Of a DNA stretch of 64,000 bases, positions 17,027-25,502 are shown one piece after another. The DNA comes from Streptomyces yangpuensis (GTDB taxonomy: Bacteria; Actinomycetota; Actinomycetes; Streptomycetales; Streptomycetaceae), in the NCBI RefSeq assembly GCF_001005295.1, contig NZ_LBMK01000003.1, forward strand, positions 1,220,104-1,284,103. The letters are read 5' to 3'. The translations under genes and the position numbers were made by a program. The notes under the pieces are model-generated. The model was not told where the DNA came from and did not search any database. It saw only the letters and a program-made list of their open reading frames with translations. Position 1 is the stretch's first letter. Every line of letters starts with the position of its first letter.

Positions 17027-18832
17027 TCAGACCCGCCAGGCCAGCCAGGGGTCCTCACGGCAGTCCTGCTGGAAGGCCGGATCGTTCGCCCCGCCGCCGA
17101 CCCGTGCCGCCACGCACTTGCCGCTGTTGACGTTGACCAGCTGCCATGCGGCGGAGGCGGCGTGGAAACGCAGGGTCCACAACTGGTCGGGGAACAGCCC
17201 CTGACGGTCCCCGCACAGGTACTGGGTGACCGCGGCGTCGTTGGTGACCCGGGCCGCGTCCACGGACAGGCACAGGCCGCTGAACCGGTTGCGGATCGAG
17301 TACACGGTCCCGGCCGCGCCGCCGGACTCCTTCGTGAGGTGCCACAGCTGCTCGTGATCCTCACCGCAGTCGGCCAGGGCCAGAGGGTCGGCCGGGGTGG
17401 TGCTGTCCTGGGGCACGCTCAGGCACCGGTTGCTGCCGGCGTTGGCCAGCCGGAGCAGACCGGCGGCCGGCAGGGACGGTTCCGCCCCGTCCGGGGGCGT
17501 CCGCGGGGCGGTGGGGGAGGGCGGCATGGGCCCGCCGGCGCCCGGTGCGGGAGCGGGCGGGGTCGCCGGCCCGGGCATCGGCGGTGGCGCGCCGGGCTGA
17601 CTCCCGGCCGGTGCCGTTACCGGTGCGGGCGCGGATGCCGACGCGGGGGCGGAGCCGGACGGCCCGGCGGACGTGGGCGCGGTGCCGGCCGCAGAGCCGG
17701 TCTGCGGACCGCCCCGGGGGTGCGCGTACGGCTGTACCGGACCTGCTCCGACCGGTACGACCAGTGGCTGGCTGCCCCCGAGGACGACCAGCACCGCCGC
17801 GGTGATCGTGACAACGCCGAGCACGGCCGCGGCGGCGAAACCGGCACGGCCCGGCGTGGCCCGGGTGACGGCCGGGGGTATCACGGCGAGCGTGCCGCCG
17901 GGGCCGGGGCCGGGGCCGGGGCCGGGGCCGGGGCCGGGGGGCCGGGACGGCGAGGCCGGGGTGCCGGGCACGGCGGTCACGGGCGCCGCCGCCGGGCGGT
18001 CGGTGCGTTCCAGGACCACGCCCTCGATCGGCCCCCGGTGGGCGAGGCACTCCTCGTACGCGTCCTGTTCCAGGCAGCCCGCCTCCCACCGGACGTACTC
18101 CAACACGTTCGCCGTCCGCGCCAGTTCGAGGGCGAGCCCGCCGCTCCCCGGGAGCAGTGCCCCCGGCCCGGTCGGGGCCGCGTCCCCGAGCGCGGTGATC
18201 CGCCGGGCCGTTGCGCGAACGGCCCACACCGCGGCGAGCTGCTCCATCGCACGGTCCAGCAACCCGGCCCCGGCGCCGCCCTCTTGTGCGCAGACCGGCT
18301 CGGAGACCGGCTCGGAGGCCGACGCGGAGTCGGGCTCGGAGGCGGGCTCGGAGGCCGGCCGGGGATGCGGCGTCGCCTTCGGCCGCGTCGACCCGGGATC
18401 CGTCGCCGTCGCCGCCGCGGCCTCCTGCTCAGCCAGCAACGTGGCGATGACCGACGCCAGTTGCCGCACGATCCGTTCCGACTCCGCGAGATCCGCCTCG
18501 GCGCGCCGCAGTGCCTCGTCGAGCCGGGCCGGGGGCTCGGCCTCCACCCCGGCGACCAGGGCCGCGTCGTGCAGCCGTCCGGCCCGGCGCAGCATGTCCT
18601 CGCGGCCACGCCCGTCGCGCACCCGGTCCCGTACCACCGCGTTCAGCCGGCCCAGCGGGATGATCCGGATTCCGGAACGGTACTCGCCCCAGCTGGTCTT
18701 GCCCCCGCCGTACCGCTGGGCCATCTCGCGCACGGTGAGCCCCGCGGTGAGCTCGACCAGGAACCGGGCGAGCTCGTCCGCCGCCCGCGTCGCACCCTTC
18801 ATGGCCCCCTGCGGGCGCCCCGCTCGCGCCAT
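17027..18832 (-). CDS. helix-turn-helix / transmembrane / ricin-type lectin protein
   Basis: Protein of 601 residues with unusual modular order. Residues 15-75 resemble an XRE-like helix-turn-helix (ELARFLVELTAGLTVREMAQ, then the WGEYRSG recognition region). Next come a helical, probably coiled region (80-160), a Ser/Glu/Pro linker, a second helical region, a Gly-Pro tract at about 300-312, one membrane helix at about 328-350 (AGFAAAAVLGVVTITAAVLVVLGG), a long Pro/Ala/Thr extracellular linker, and a C-terminal ricin B-type beta-trefoil (470-601) with cysteines and QLW motifs. The N-terminus would be cytosolic and the lectin outside, suggesting carbohydrate sensing; this is inference. ATG 18832 begins the helix-turn-helix. 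Confidence 0.75.
   Translation of the reverse strand: MARAGRPQGAMKGATRAADELARFLVELTAGLTVREMAQRYGGGKTSWGEYRSGIRIIPLGRLNAVVRDRVRDGRGREDMLRRAGRLHDAALVAGVEAEPPARLDEALRRAEADLAESERIVRQLASVIATLLAEQEAAAATATDPGSTRPKATPHPRPASEPASEPDSASASEPVSEPVCAQEGGAGAGLLDRAMEQLAAVWAVRATARRITALGDAAPTGPGALLPGSGGLALELARTANVLEYVRWEAGCLEQDAYEECLAHRGPIEGVVLERTDRPAAAPVTAVPGTPASPSRPPGPGPGPGPGPGPGGTLAVIPPAVTRATPGRAGFAAAAVLGVVTITAAVLVVLGGSQPLVVPVGAGPVQPYAHPRGGPQTGSAAGTAPTSAGPSGSAPASASAPAPVTAPAGSQPGAPPPMPGPATPPAPAPGAGGPMPPSPTAPRTPPDGAEPSLPAAGLLRLANAGSNRCLSVPQDSTTPADPLALADCGEDHEQLWHLTKESGGAAGTVYSIRNRFSGLCLSVDAARVTNDAAVTQYLCGDRQGLFPDQLWTLRFHAASAAWQLVNVNSGKCVAARVGGGANDPAFQQDCREDPWLAWRV
17900..17943 (+). repeat. (GGGGCC)n tandem hexanucleotide inside a gene
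   Basis: Six perfect GGGGCC units (17900-17935) plus an imperfect seventh. On the coding minus strand they encode a Gly-Pro tract just before the membrane helix of the helix-turn-helix/ricin protein. The plus strand could form G-quadruplexes, and copy number may vary between strains without breaking the frame. Confidence 0.9.
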
Positions 18833-19018
18833 GCTTCCCCCCTGATCGTCCGCGGACAACCAGGGTTGTCCGACCTCCCGCGACCGGCGAAGTCCGGCAC
18901 CACGGAACACCGGCCGGTCGGTAGCGTCCAGCGGAAGGCATGCGGTTGTCTCGAATCCACCGCGCAAACGTCCGCACGCCGGGCATCGGCCCGGCCCGGC
19001 GGCCTGGGCCGCCCCGGG

Positions 19019-19399
19019 TCAGCCGGTGCCCGTACGCCTCCAGGTCAGGGACAGGGCGAGGCCGTGGCCCGGGTGCAGGGGTTCGAGCACCAGGCGGTCC
19101 GGGTCGACGAGGGTGGCGCGGCGGCGCAGTTCCTGGCCCGGCCTGAACGGCCAGGTGCCGATGCCGACCCGGTGCACGGCCTCGTCGCCCTCGGTCCGGA
19201 AGAGCCCCGTGTAGGCGAACGTCCTGCCCAGGCGCAGGGGGCGTTCCACGTGCAGCTCCATCACCGTCGTCACGGTGCCGGCGGCGGTGTAGACGAGGGT
19301 GCCGGTGGCGGCGGCGGGAACACGCCGGGAGCGCCAGCGCACGCTCGAACCGGTGAGCTCCCAGAACCCCACCAGCCCGCCCTGCGGCAATCCGCTCAT
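19019..19399 (-). CDS. lipocalin-like domain protein
   Basis: Small protein of 126 residues matching the Lipocalin_5-type pattern: LVGFWELTGSSVRWR at the start, GTLVYTAAGTVTTVMELH, FAYTGLFRTEGDEAVHRVGIGTW and LVDPDRLVLEP. Such domains form a beta-barrel that may bind small hydrophobic molecules; no function is established for this kind. ATG 19399 fits the domain start, with no strong ribosome site. Upstream on the same strand lies a decayed NmrA-like gene, so the intact gene may be what is left of an older pair. Confidence 0.72.
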   Translation of the reverse strand: MSGLPQGGLVGFWELTGSSVRWRSRRVPAAATGTLVYTAAGTVTTVMELHVERPLRLGRTFAYTGLFRTEGDEAVHRVGIGTWPFRPGQELRRRATLVDPDRLVLEPLHPGHGLALSLTWRRTGTG

Positions 19400-19555
19400 C
19401 TTGCCCCCGATCCCGTCTGCGTCGTGGTGCCGTCGCCGGTGCCCGGACCGCGGAGCGGTCCATGTACTGCCGATCATGACGTGGGCCGCCGCGTCGCGCG
19501 CGCGGGGCGCGCCCGTCGGCTTCGGGACCGGCTGTGCGGCGCCCTCAGCCGCTGT

Positions 19556-19846
19556 GCCGGGCACCTTCCGGTGTGGGTCCCGGAACGCTTCGCCGAGGCG
19601 GGTCAGGTCGTCGGGGGAGGTCCCCGCGGCCGAGGGTGGGGACGCTGCCGCTGCCGGACCACGAGCGGTTGAGGAGCAGGTCGGCGGCAACGGCCGCGAG
19701 GTCCGCGCACGCGACGCGGGGTGCCTCGGGGCGGCGTCGACGGCGTCGGCGAAGACGCCGGTCGCGCGCAGGGCGTCCGCGTCCTCCAGGAGGTTCACGA
19801 AGAAGGACGGGCGGGCCAGTTTGGTGCCGGTGACCAGGTTGTCCAT
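19556..19846 (-). pseudogene. NmrA-type atypical SDR remnant with two frameshifts
   Basis: One minus-strand frame reads PSFFVNLLEDADALRATGVF, then a second frame continues APRVACADLAAVAADLLLNR and SWSGSGSVPTLG, and the first frame resumes with DDLTRLGEAFRDPHRKVPG. Read together these follow the C-terminal half of NmrA-like NAD(P)-binding proteins (PSFM.NLL..., RDIAAVAA.LLLDRSWSGQ..VPVLGPEDLS). The N-terminal Rossmann half is missing. Upstream, from ATG 20033, an unrelated signal-peptide-like stretch (LIPAAAFATCAAAVLALCAG) runs into this region in the second frame. Confidence 0.55.
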
Positions 19847-20146
19847 GGCGAGGGAAGCGGTGGGGTAGGGGCCGGGTGGCGTCGTCGGCGTTGACGGGGC
19901 CGGCGCACAAGGCGAGGACGGCGGCGGCGCAGGTGGCGAAGGCGGCGGCCGGTATCAGCCTGCGGTTCGCGGGTTCCTTCGGTCGGGCGGTCGGGCCTGG
20001 ATCCGCCCCGGGTGGACGGGACATACGGCTCATCCTGACATTCGAAGATCCACACAACACCGCCTCGGCTGTCCGTCCGATGACGTAATCTGCCGAAACG
20101 GGGGCGCGATCCGCGCGGTCAGCAGACAGATCGATGGCGGGAGTGG

Positions 20147-21025
20147 ATGACATACCGGGGGAACGACGGAGTGCCGGGTGACGCCGGCTCAGGCAGCGGA
20201 GCGCCGCAGCCGGACCGCACCTGGAACTCGGGGCTTTCGGGCGGGGAGTTGGCCGCGATCAGCGGGGTCGGGTTCGAGCCGGTCGGGCAGGTGCTCGGCA
20301 CAGCTGTCTACAACATCGGGTACACGGGTGTCTGGGGCTGCCCCGGCAACTGGTCGGTCACCGACGACAACAAGGCGGTGCCGTCGTCGAGATGGACGTC
20401 CTCCCTGTCGCAGCTGGTGCGGACGATGTACGCGGCGCGCAGGTTGGCCGTGGCGCGCGCGGTGGCCGAATGCGGGGCGCTCGGCGGCGACGGGATCGTC
20501 GGTGTGGAGCTGCGTGTCGGTGAATTCCCGGCAGGAGGAATGGAGTTCACCGTGCGGGGCACTGCCGTGCGGGCGCGGTCGCGGATTCGGCCGCGTGCGC
20601 CGTTCACCTCCCACCTGGGCGGCCGGGACTTCGCCGCGCTCATCGGGTCGGAGTGGGTGCCCGTCGGACTCGCCTTCGGCATCGCCTTCGCGATCCGCCA
20701 CGACGACTGGCGCACCTCCCTGCGGATCCCCTCCGGCGCCAGGAACCAGGAAGTCGACGGCTACACCCAGCTGATCGGCCACGTCCGCCGGGAGGCGCGC
20801 AGGCAACTGGCCGTCGACACGGCGCAACACGGCGCTGACGGGGTGGTGGTGGACGACGTGGAGTTGCGTGTGGGCGAGAGCGAGTGCCCCTCCTACGGGT
20901 CGACGCGCGACGTCACCGCGGAGGCGGTCTTCGTCGGCACCTCGATCGCCCGGTTCGGGCGCTCCGGACGGCCCGCGGGCGCCAGACCGCCACTGACCAT
21001 CATGAGACTGGAGCGAGAGCGCTGA
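20147..21025 (+). CDS. protein with two YbjQ-like (DUF74) domains
   Basis: Cytosolic protein of 292 residues, first of a three-gene cassette. Two copies of a YbjQ-like unit are visible (about 28-145 and 155-275): each has a region ending in PVGQVLGTAVYNI or PVGLAFGIAFAI, a helix rich in A/R/E (LVRTMYAARRLAVARAVAEC), GGDGIVGVELRV or GADGVVVDDVELRV, and a closing VRGTAV or EAVFVGTSI strand. Family members form homopentamers in solved structures and are called heavy-metal-binding, but the usual function is unknown. ATG 20147 follows a purine-rich GGCGGGAGTGG. It is separated from the next gene by one base. Confidence 0.75.
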   Translation: MTYRGNDGVPGDAGSGSGAPQPDRTWNSGLSGGELAAISGVGFEPVGQVLGTAVYNIGYTGVWGCPGNWSVTDDNKAVPSSRWTSSLSQLVRTMYAARRLAVARAVAECGALGGDGIVGVELRVGEFPAGGMEFTVRGTAVRARSRIRPRAPFTSHLGGRDFAALIGSEWVPVGLAFGIAFAIRHDDWRTSLRIPSGARNQEVDGYTQLIGHVRREARRQLAVDTAQHGADGVVVDDVELRVGESECPSYGSTRDVTAEAVFVGTSIARFGRSGRPAGARPPLTIMRLERER

Positions 21026-21026
21026 G

Positions 21027-21908
21027 ATGACCGAACGAACGGGGCGGGACATGAGCGGGGAAGCCGTGCAGCCGGCGGACGAGGGTGCGGCCGAGGATGC
21101 CATGCGCCGGCTCGCACGGCTCCAGCCGGGGGAGAAGGGTTCGCCGGGGGAGAAGCGCGGGATGTTCACCTCGGACCTGACGGTGAACGAGTTCCTGCTG
21201 GTGCGTGAGGCCGGCTTCCGCCCGCTCGGTCTCGTCCTCGGTTCCTCCGTCCACCATGTCGGCCTCCAGCTCGGCCGGTGGTCGAAGAACCAGGAGCTGA
21301 CCAAGCTGTCGCAGGCCATGTACCAGGCGCGCGAGTTCGCGATGAGCCGGATGGAGGCCGAGGCGAGCGCTCTGGGGGCGGACGGGATCGTGGGCGTGCG
21401 GCTGGACATCGAGTTCAAGGAGTTCGGGTCGGACATCGCCGAGTTCATCGCGGTCGGCACGGCGGTGAAGGCGGACGGTGCGGACCCGGGACCGGCCGGG
21501 ACGTGGCTCAACAACAAGGGCAAGCCGTTCACGTCGGACCTGTCCGGCCAGGAATTCTGGACGCTGATCCGGGCCGGGTACGCGCCCCTGGACCTGGTCA
21601 TGGGGTCGTGCGTCTACCACGTCGCGCACCAGCGCTTCACCCAGGTGCTCAGCAACGCCGGCCGCAATGTCGAGATCGAGCCGTTCACCCAGGCCCTGTA
21701 CGAGGCGCGCGAACTGGCCATGAGCCGGATGCGGGCGGAGGGCGAGGTCCTGGACGCCGAGGGCATCGTGGCGGTGCAGCTGAAACAGCACTCGCACACC
21801 TGGGGAAGCCACACCACCGAGTTCTTCGCCATCGGGACGGCGGTGCGCCCGCTGTACGACGACCACGTCATCGACCGGCCGGCCATGGTGGTGAGCCTCG
21901 ATGCCTGA
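21027..21908 (+). CDS. second protein with two YbjQ-like (DUF74) domains
   Basis: Protein of 293 residues, paralogous to the gene just upstream. YbjQ-like units span about 45-150 and 163-285: PLGLVLGSSVHHVG, then QAMYQAREFAMSRMEAEASA, LGADGIVGVRLD and EFIAVGTAVKA, and in the second unit PLDLVMGSCVYHVA, ARELAMSRMRAEG and TTEFFAIGTAVRP. The start ATG lies one base past the previous stop, and its own stop overlaps the next start, so the three genes are translationally coupled. Residues 1-40 are an acidic, disordered-looking extension. No metal-binding cysteine cluster is seen. Confidence 0.78.
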   Translation: MTERTGRDMSGEAVQPADEGAAEDAMRRLARLQPGEKGSPGEKRGMFTSDLTVNEFLLVREAGFRPLGLVLGSSVHHVGLQLGRWSKNQELTKLSQAMYQAREFAMSRMEAEASALGADGIVGVRLDIEFKEFGSDIAEFIAVGTAVKADGADPGPAGTWLNNKGKPFTSDLSGQEFWTLIRAGYAPLDLVMGSCVYHVAHQRFTQVLSNAGRNVEIEPFTQALYEARELAMSRMRAEGEVLDAEGIVAVQLKQHSHTWGSHTTEFFAIGTAVRPLYDDHVIDRPAMVVSLDA

Positions 21909-22335
21909 GTCGGAGTCGGAGCCGGAGCTGGAGCCCGGGACGGAGCCCGGGACGGACGTACAACTGCTGGCCGCGGCGTTGCGCCGGGACAGCGCCGACC
22001 TGAGCCTCTACGCACAGGTGCTGTCGGCGGAGCTGGCGGATTCGCTGCCGCCCGGCGCCGTGCGGGTCCGGCGCAGGCGCTCCCTCGCGGAACGGGTGGC
22101 CGGGCGCGAGGGTGCTGTCGTGGAACTGGACGTCGCCCTCGGAGAGCAGAGGCTCGCGCTGCGGATGGAGCGCGGACGGGTGGCCGGGGAGGTCCTGCAC
22201 GAGGTGCGGGGCATCGTGCTGTCGCGGCGCCAGGTGGAGCTGGACGAGTGGATCGATGCCCTGGCCCGGTCCCTGGCGAAGGCCGCGGCCTCGAATGCCC
22301 GGGCCCGCGCGGCCGTGGAACGCTTCCTGGCCTGA
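21901..22335 (+). CDS. uncharacterised protein coupled to the YbjQ-like genes
   Basis: Predicted 144-residue cytosolic protein whose ATG overlaps the end of the second YbjQ-like gene by 8 bases. An acidic Glu/Pro low-complexity leader (residues 2-18) is followed by an alpha/beta region: a helix LLAAALRRDSADLSLYAQVL, a basic stretch RVRRRRSLAERVAG, two strands (AVVELDVALGEQRLALRM) and C-terminal helices (WIDALARSLAKAAASNARAR). I do not recognise the family. Tight coupling suggests it works with the YbjQ-like pair, perhaps as an assembly or membrane-targeting partner; that is inference. Confidence 0.7.
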   Translation: MPESESEPELEPGTEPGTDVQLLAAALRRDSADLSLYAQVLSAELADSLPPGAVRVRRRRSLAERVAGREGAVVELDVALGEQRLALRMERGRVAGEVLHEVRGIVLSRRQVELDEWIDALARSLAKAAASNARARAAVERFLA

Positions 22336-22711
22336 GCGCCGCCGAGCCGGCCGAGTGCCGCCGAGCGCCGCCCGAACCCCACCGAGCGCCGCAGGCCACG
22401 TCCTACGGCAACTGCGCCTGCCGCGGGCGGCGTTCATAACCGACGGAATGAGCGCCTCCGCAGGGGCGTGATCACAGATGAACCTTTTCGGTCAGGGTGG
22501 AACTGGTTACTCAGGGTAAGGGGTAACGTCCGCCCTTCCCGCGTGTCCCCTGTTCCCCCTTGCCCTGTCCACCTCCTGGTGCACACGCAACCGACAGGAA
22601 TTCACGCGGCCTTACCCCGGGTATCGCGAAGAATTTCCCGACCGACGTCCATAGGGCAGCGAAACGAGTCCGAAAGTGACAGGTTTATTTTGACTCCTGA
22701 TCGATGGATCC
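22336..22711. other. upstream region of the NRPS operon
   Basis: 376 bp without a gene, noticeably lower in GC from 22470 to 22700. An inverted repeat GGTTAC...GGTAAC lies at 22504-22529. I looked for an IdeR/DmdR iron box and a Zur box and saw neither. The operon promoter is probably here. Confidence 0.45.
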
Positions 22712-24118
22712 GTGAATGTCGTTCACATGTCCGACACATCCGGAGCCTCCACCGGGGGCCCCATGCGCTTGCGCGACTTCCGACTCCTGCTCGCCGGAGC
22801 CGCCACGGGACAGTTCGGCGCTCAGGTGACGCTGGTGGCGCTGCCCCTCGTGGCCGTTCTCGAACTCGAGGCCCCCGCCTTCCAGGTGGGCCTCCTGACG
22901 GCCGCCGAAACCGCCGCCTTCCTGCTCGTCGGGCTGCCCGCCGGTGCGCTCACCGACCGCATGCGCAAACGGCCCCTGATGATCCGCGCGGACCTGGTGC
23001 GCGCCGTGGCCATGCTGAGTATTCCCGCCGCCGCGCTCGCCGACGTCCTGACCATGGTCCAGCTGTACGCCGTCGCGCTCGTGACCGGCGTGGCGACCGT
23101 GTTCTTCGACGTCGCCCATCAGAGCTACCTGCCGCAGATCCTGCCCCGTGACCAACTGGTGGCCGGGAACGGCGCGCTGGAGACGGTCCGGTCCACCGCC
23201 CACGTCACCGGCCCCGGCATCGGCGGCGGACTGGTCCAGCTCGTCGGAGCGCAGTTCGCGGTCCTCGTCGACGCCGTCGGTTACGTGCTCTCCGCCCTGT
23301 TCCTGCTCCGCGTGAAGCAGACCGAGGAGACACCCGAGCGCGCCCCTGGTGGGTCCCTGCGCAAGGAGATCGGCGAGGGCGTCCGCTTCATCTTCGGGCA
23401 CCCCCTGCTCCGCGTCATCGCCTTCACCACCGGCCTCGCCAACTTCTGCACGGCCGTCCTCATGGCGACACAGACCGTGCACCTCGTCCGCGTCGTCGGC
23501 CTGGAGGCCGGCGGCCTCGGTCTGGTGCTCTCCGCGTCCGCCGTGGGAGGTCTCCTCGGCGCCCTGTGCGCCGGACGTCTCGCCGCCCGGCTGGGACAGG
23601 CCCGGGTCATCCTCCTGTCCCTCCTCGTGACCGGCCCGTTCGCGCTGCTGTGGCCCCTGTCCGGTCACGGTGTCACCGGCGCGGTCCTGTTCGCCGGCGG
23701 TTCCGCGGTCGTCTCCTTCGGCGCCGTCGTCTACAACGTCGCCCAGGTCAGTTTCCGCCAGGGGATGTGCCCGCCACGGCTCCTCGGCCGGATGAACGCC
23801 ACCCTGCGCTTCCTCATGTGGGGCACCCTGCCCCTCGGCGCGCTCCTCGGGGGAGCCCTCGCCCAGTCCTACGGGTCGCGCACGGCCCTCGCCTGGTGCG
23901 CCGTCGGCATCCTCGCCGTCCCCCTGCCGCTGCTGCTCTCCCCCCTGCGCCGGATGCGGGACCTGCCCGCCGCGCAGGACGACGGCCACGACGGCCAAGG
24001 CGGCCACGACGGCCACGACGACCAAGGCGGCGCCGTCGGCGCCGCCCCCGGAACCCCACGGGGCACCGCCGCCGCCACCGACGGCGACGAACGCCCGGCC
24101 CCCGCACCCACGGGCTGA
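22712..24118 (+). CDS. MFS exporter of the NRPS operon
   Basis: Integral membrane protein of about 468 residues with 12 predicted helices, similar in character to EntS-type major facilitator exporters: DFRLLLAGAATGQFGAQVTL at the first helix, then GLPAGALTDRMRKRPLMI, the loop 2-3 motif. As first gene of the NRPS operon it most likely exports the peptide product. The last 55 residues are a soluble tail rich in His, Asp, Gly and Gln (HDGQGGHDGHDDQGG) that could bind metal. GTG 22712 and ATG 22727 are both possible starts; neither has a strong ribosome site. A 58-bp gap leads to the condensation gene. Confidence 0.85.
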   Translation: MNVVHMSDTSGASTGGPMRLRDFRLLLAGAATGQFGAQVTLVALPLVAVLELEAPAFQVGLLTAAETAAFLLVGLPAGALTDRMRKRPLMIRADLVRAVAMLSIPAAALADVLTMVQLYAVALVTGVATVFFDVAHQSYLPQILPRDQLVAGNGALETVRSTAHVTGPGIGGGLVQLVGAQFAVLVDAVGYVLSALFLLRVKQTEETPERAPGGSLRKEIGEGVRFIFGHPLLRVIAFTTGLANFCTAVLMATQTVHLVRVVGLEAGGLGLVLSASAVGGLLGALCAGRLAARLGQARVILLSLLVTGPFALLWPLSGHGVTGAVLFAGGSAVVSFGAVVYNVAQVSFRQGMCPPRLLGRMNATLRFLMWGTLPLGALLGGALAQSYGSRTALAWCAVGILAVPLPLLLSPLRRMRDLPAAQDDGHDGQGGHDGHDDQGGAVGAAPGTPRGTAAATDGDERPAPAPTG

Positions 24119-24176
24119 TGCCGGCAGCCACCGCCACACCATTCCCCCCGACCGCGGACACGACGAAGAGGACGAC

Positions 24177-25502
24177 GTGCTCAGCATCACCAGTCAGTAC
24201 CTGGCCCGCTACCGACGCCTCGTCGGCGACCGGTCCGACACCCTGCTGCCGGTCACGGGAGCACAGCGCCGCTTCGTGCTGGTGCGGTCCCTCGACCCGT
24301 CGGGACGCCCCGACCTCGTACCGATGTTCTTCGCGTTCCCGTACGGAACCATCGACCCCGAAAGGCTGCGGGCCGCCGCCCGAGGACTCGCGGCCCGGCA
24401 CACCGCCCTGCGCTCGCGCGTCGGCGTGGTACGCGGCACACCCGTCCTCAGCGTCCCCGCCGACCCGGACGCCGTCGTGACCCGGCCGGACCTCCTGCCG
24501 GGGGAGTCACCCGCCGACGCGATCCGCCGCGCACTGGCCTCCTGGGACGCGCAGGGCCCCGCCATGCGGCTTCTCCTCGTGAGCGACGAGGAACGCGAGG
24601 AGGACATCCTCGCCGTCGTCCTCGACCACGCCGCCTGCGACGGCCGTTCGCTCGCGCGGATCGTCGACGAACTCGGCGCCGCCTACGACGAGGACGACCC
24701 CGCAGCCCCGACCGCACCGGAGGAGACGCACGCCGAACTCGCCGCCTACCGGGACGCCGTCCTCGGCCAACTCGCCGCCGAGGAGAGGGCGGAGACGCCC
24801 GAGGCAGCCGCGTACTGGGCGGACCGGCTGCGCGCGATCGACACCCACGCCCCGGCACCCCGCCCGGCCCGCGTACCCGAAGGCGCACGGCCCAGCGGCG
24901 CCGCGCAGGCCCGGCTGCCCGCACACGAGGGCGGCGGCGTGTCCTTCCCCGGACTGCTCGACGCCTGCCGCGCCGCGACCGGCGAGCTGTACGGCACCGA
25001 CCGCACGGTCCCGCTCGGCTACCCGTGGGGCGGCCGCCCCGCAGGAGCGGAACCGGTCATCGGCTGCTTCCTCAACACCCTCGTCTTCCCGGTCGACACG
25101 GGCCGCGGCTCAGGCCCCCGACCCGGCCCCGGCCCCGGCACCGGCTCGGAGGGGACGGCCGACGCCTGGTGGGACGACCTCGACCGGGCCGACGTACCGT
25201 TCGACGCGGTCGTCACCGCCGTACGCTCCGCCGGCTCGCCCTGGACCGGAGGCCTCGACGGCCTGCTCACCGTGGACGACGACACGCGCCGCCCGCCGCT
25301 GAAGCTGGCCGGAGTCGAGGGACGCGAGATCCACGTCGACGGCAGGCCGGTCCGCGCTCCCTTCGCCCTGTCCGTCACGCAGGGAGCGGAGACCCGTCTG
25401 CGGATGGTCTGGGACCGGGCGGTCCTCGACGACGAGACCGCACACCGGGCCTTCGACGCGCTCACCCACGCGCTGCGCCCCTCGGACCCCACCGTGCGGT
25501 GA
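24177..25502 (+). CDS. stand-alone NRPS condensation-domain protein
   Basis: Single condensation-fold protein of 441 residues. The opening LLPVTGAQRRFVLVRSLDPS matches the C1 motif region. The catalytic motif is DHAACDG near residues 151-157: the second His and the Asp-Gly of HHxxxDG are kept, while the first His is Asp. The GYPWGGRP and GCFLNTLVFPV region corresponds to C5. It could join carrier-bound substrates from the two A-T proteins, or act as a starter or terminal condensing enzyme in trans. The GTG start follows GAAGAGGACGAC. It is followed by a 385-bp gap that breaks the otherwise tight operon. Confidence 0.82.
   Translation: MLSITSQYLARYRRLVGDRSDTLLPVTGAQRRFVLVRSLDPSGRPDLVPMFFAFPYGTIDPERLRAAARGLAARHTALRSRVGVVRGTPVLSVPADPDAVVTRPDLLPGESPADAIRRALASWDAQGPAMRLLLVSDEEREEDILAVVLDHAACDGRSLARIVDELGAAYDEDDPAAPTAPEETHAELAAYRDAVLGQLAAEERAETPEAAAYWADRLRAIDTHAPAPRPARVPEGARPSGAAQARLPAHEGGGVSFPGLLDACRAATGELYGTDRTVPLGYPWGGRPAGAEPVIGCFLNTLVFPVDTGRGSGPRPGPGPGTGSEGTADAWWDDLDRADVPFDAVVTAVRSAGSPWTGGLDGLLTVDDDTRRPPLKLAGVEGREIHVDGRPVRAPFALSVTQGAETRLRMVWDRAVLDDETAHRAFDALTHALRPSDPTVR

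Noticed and set aside
16412..19672. A plus-strand open frame of about 1086 codons
   Set aside because: It runs antisense to the STAS, helix-turn-helix/ricin and lipocalin-like genes and has no domain of its own.
22336..22711. Iron-box (IdeR/DmdR) or Zur-box ahead of the NRPS operon
   Set aside because: No 19-bp inverted TTAGGTTAG-type or TGAAAATG-type sequence was found, so a siderophore role is not supported by regulation.
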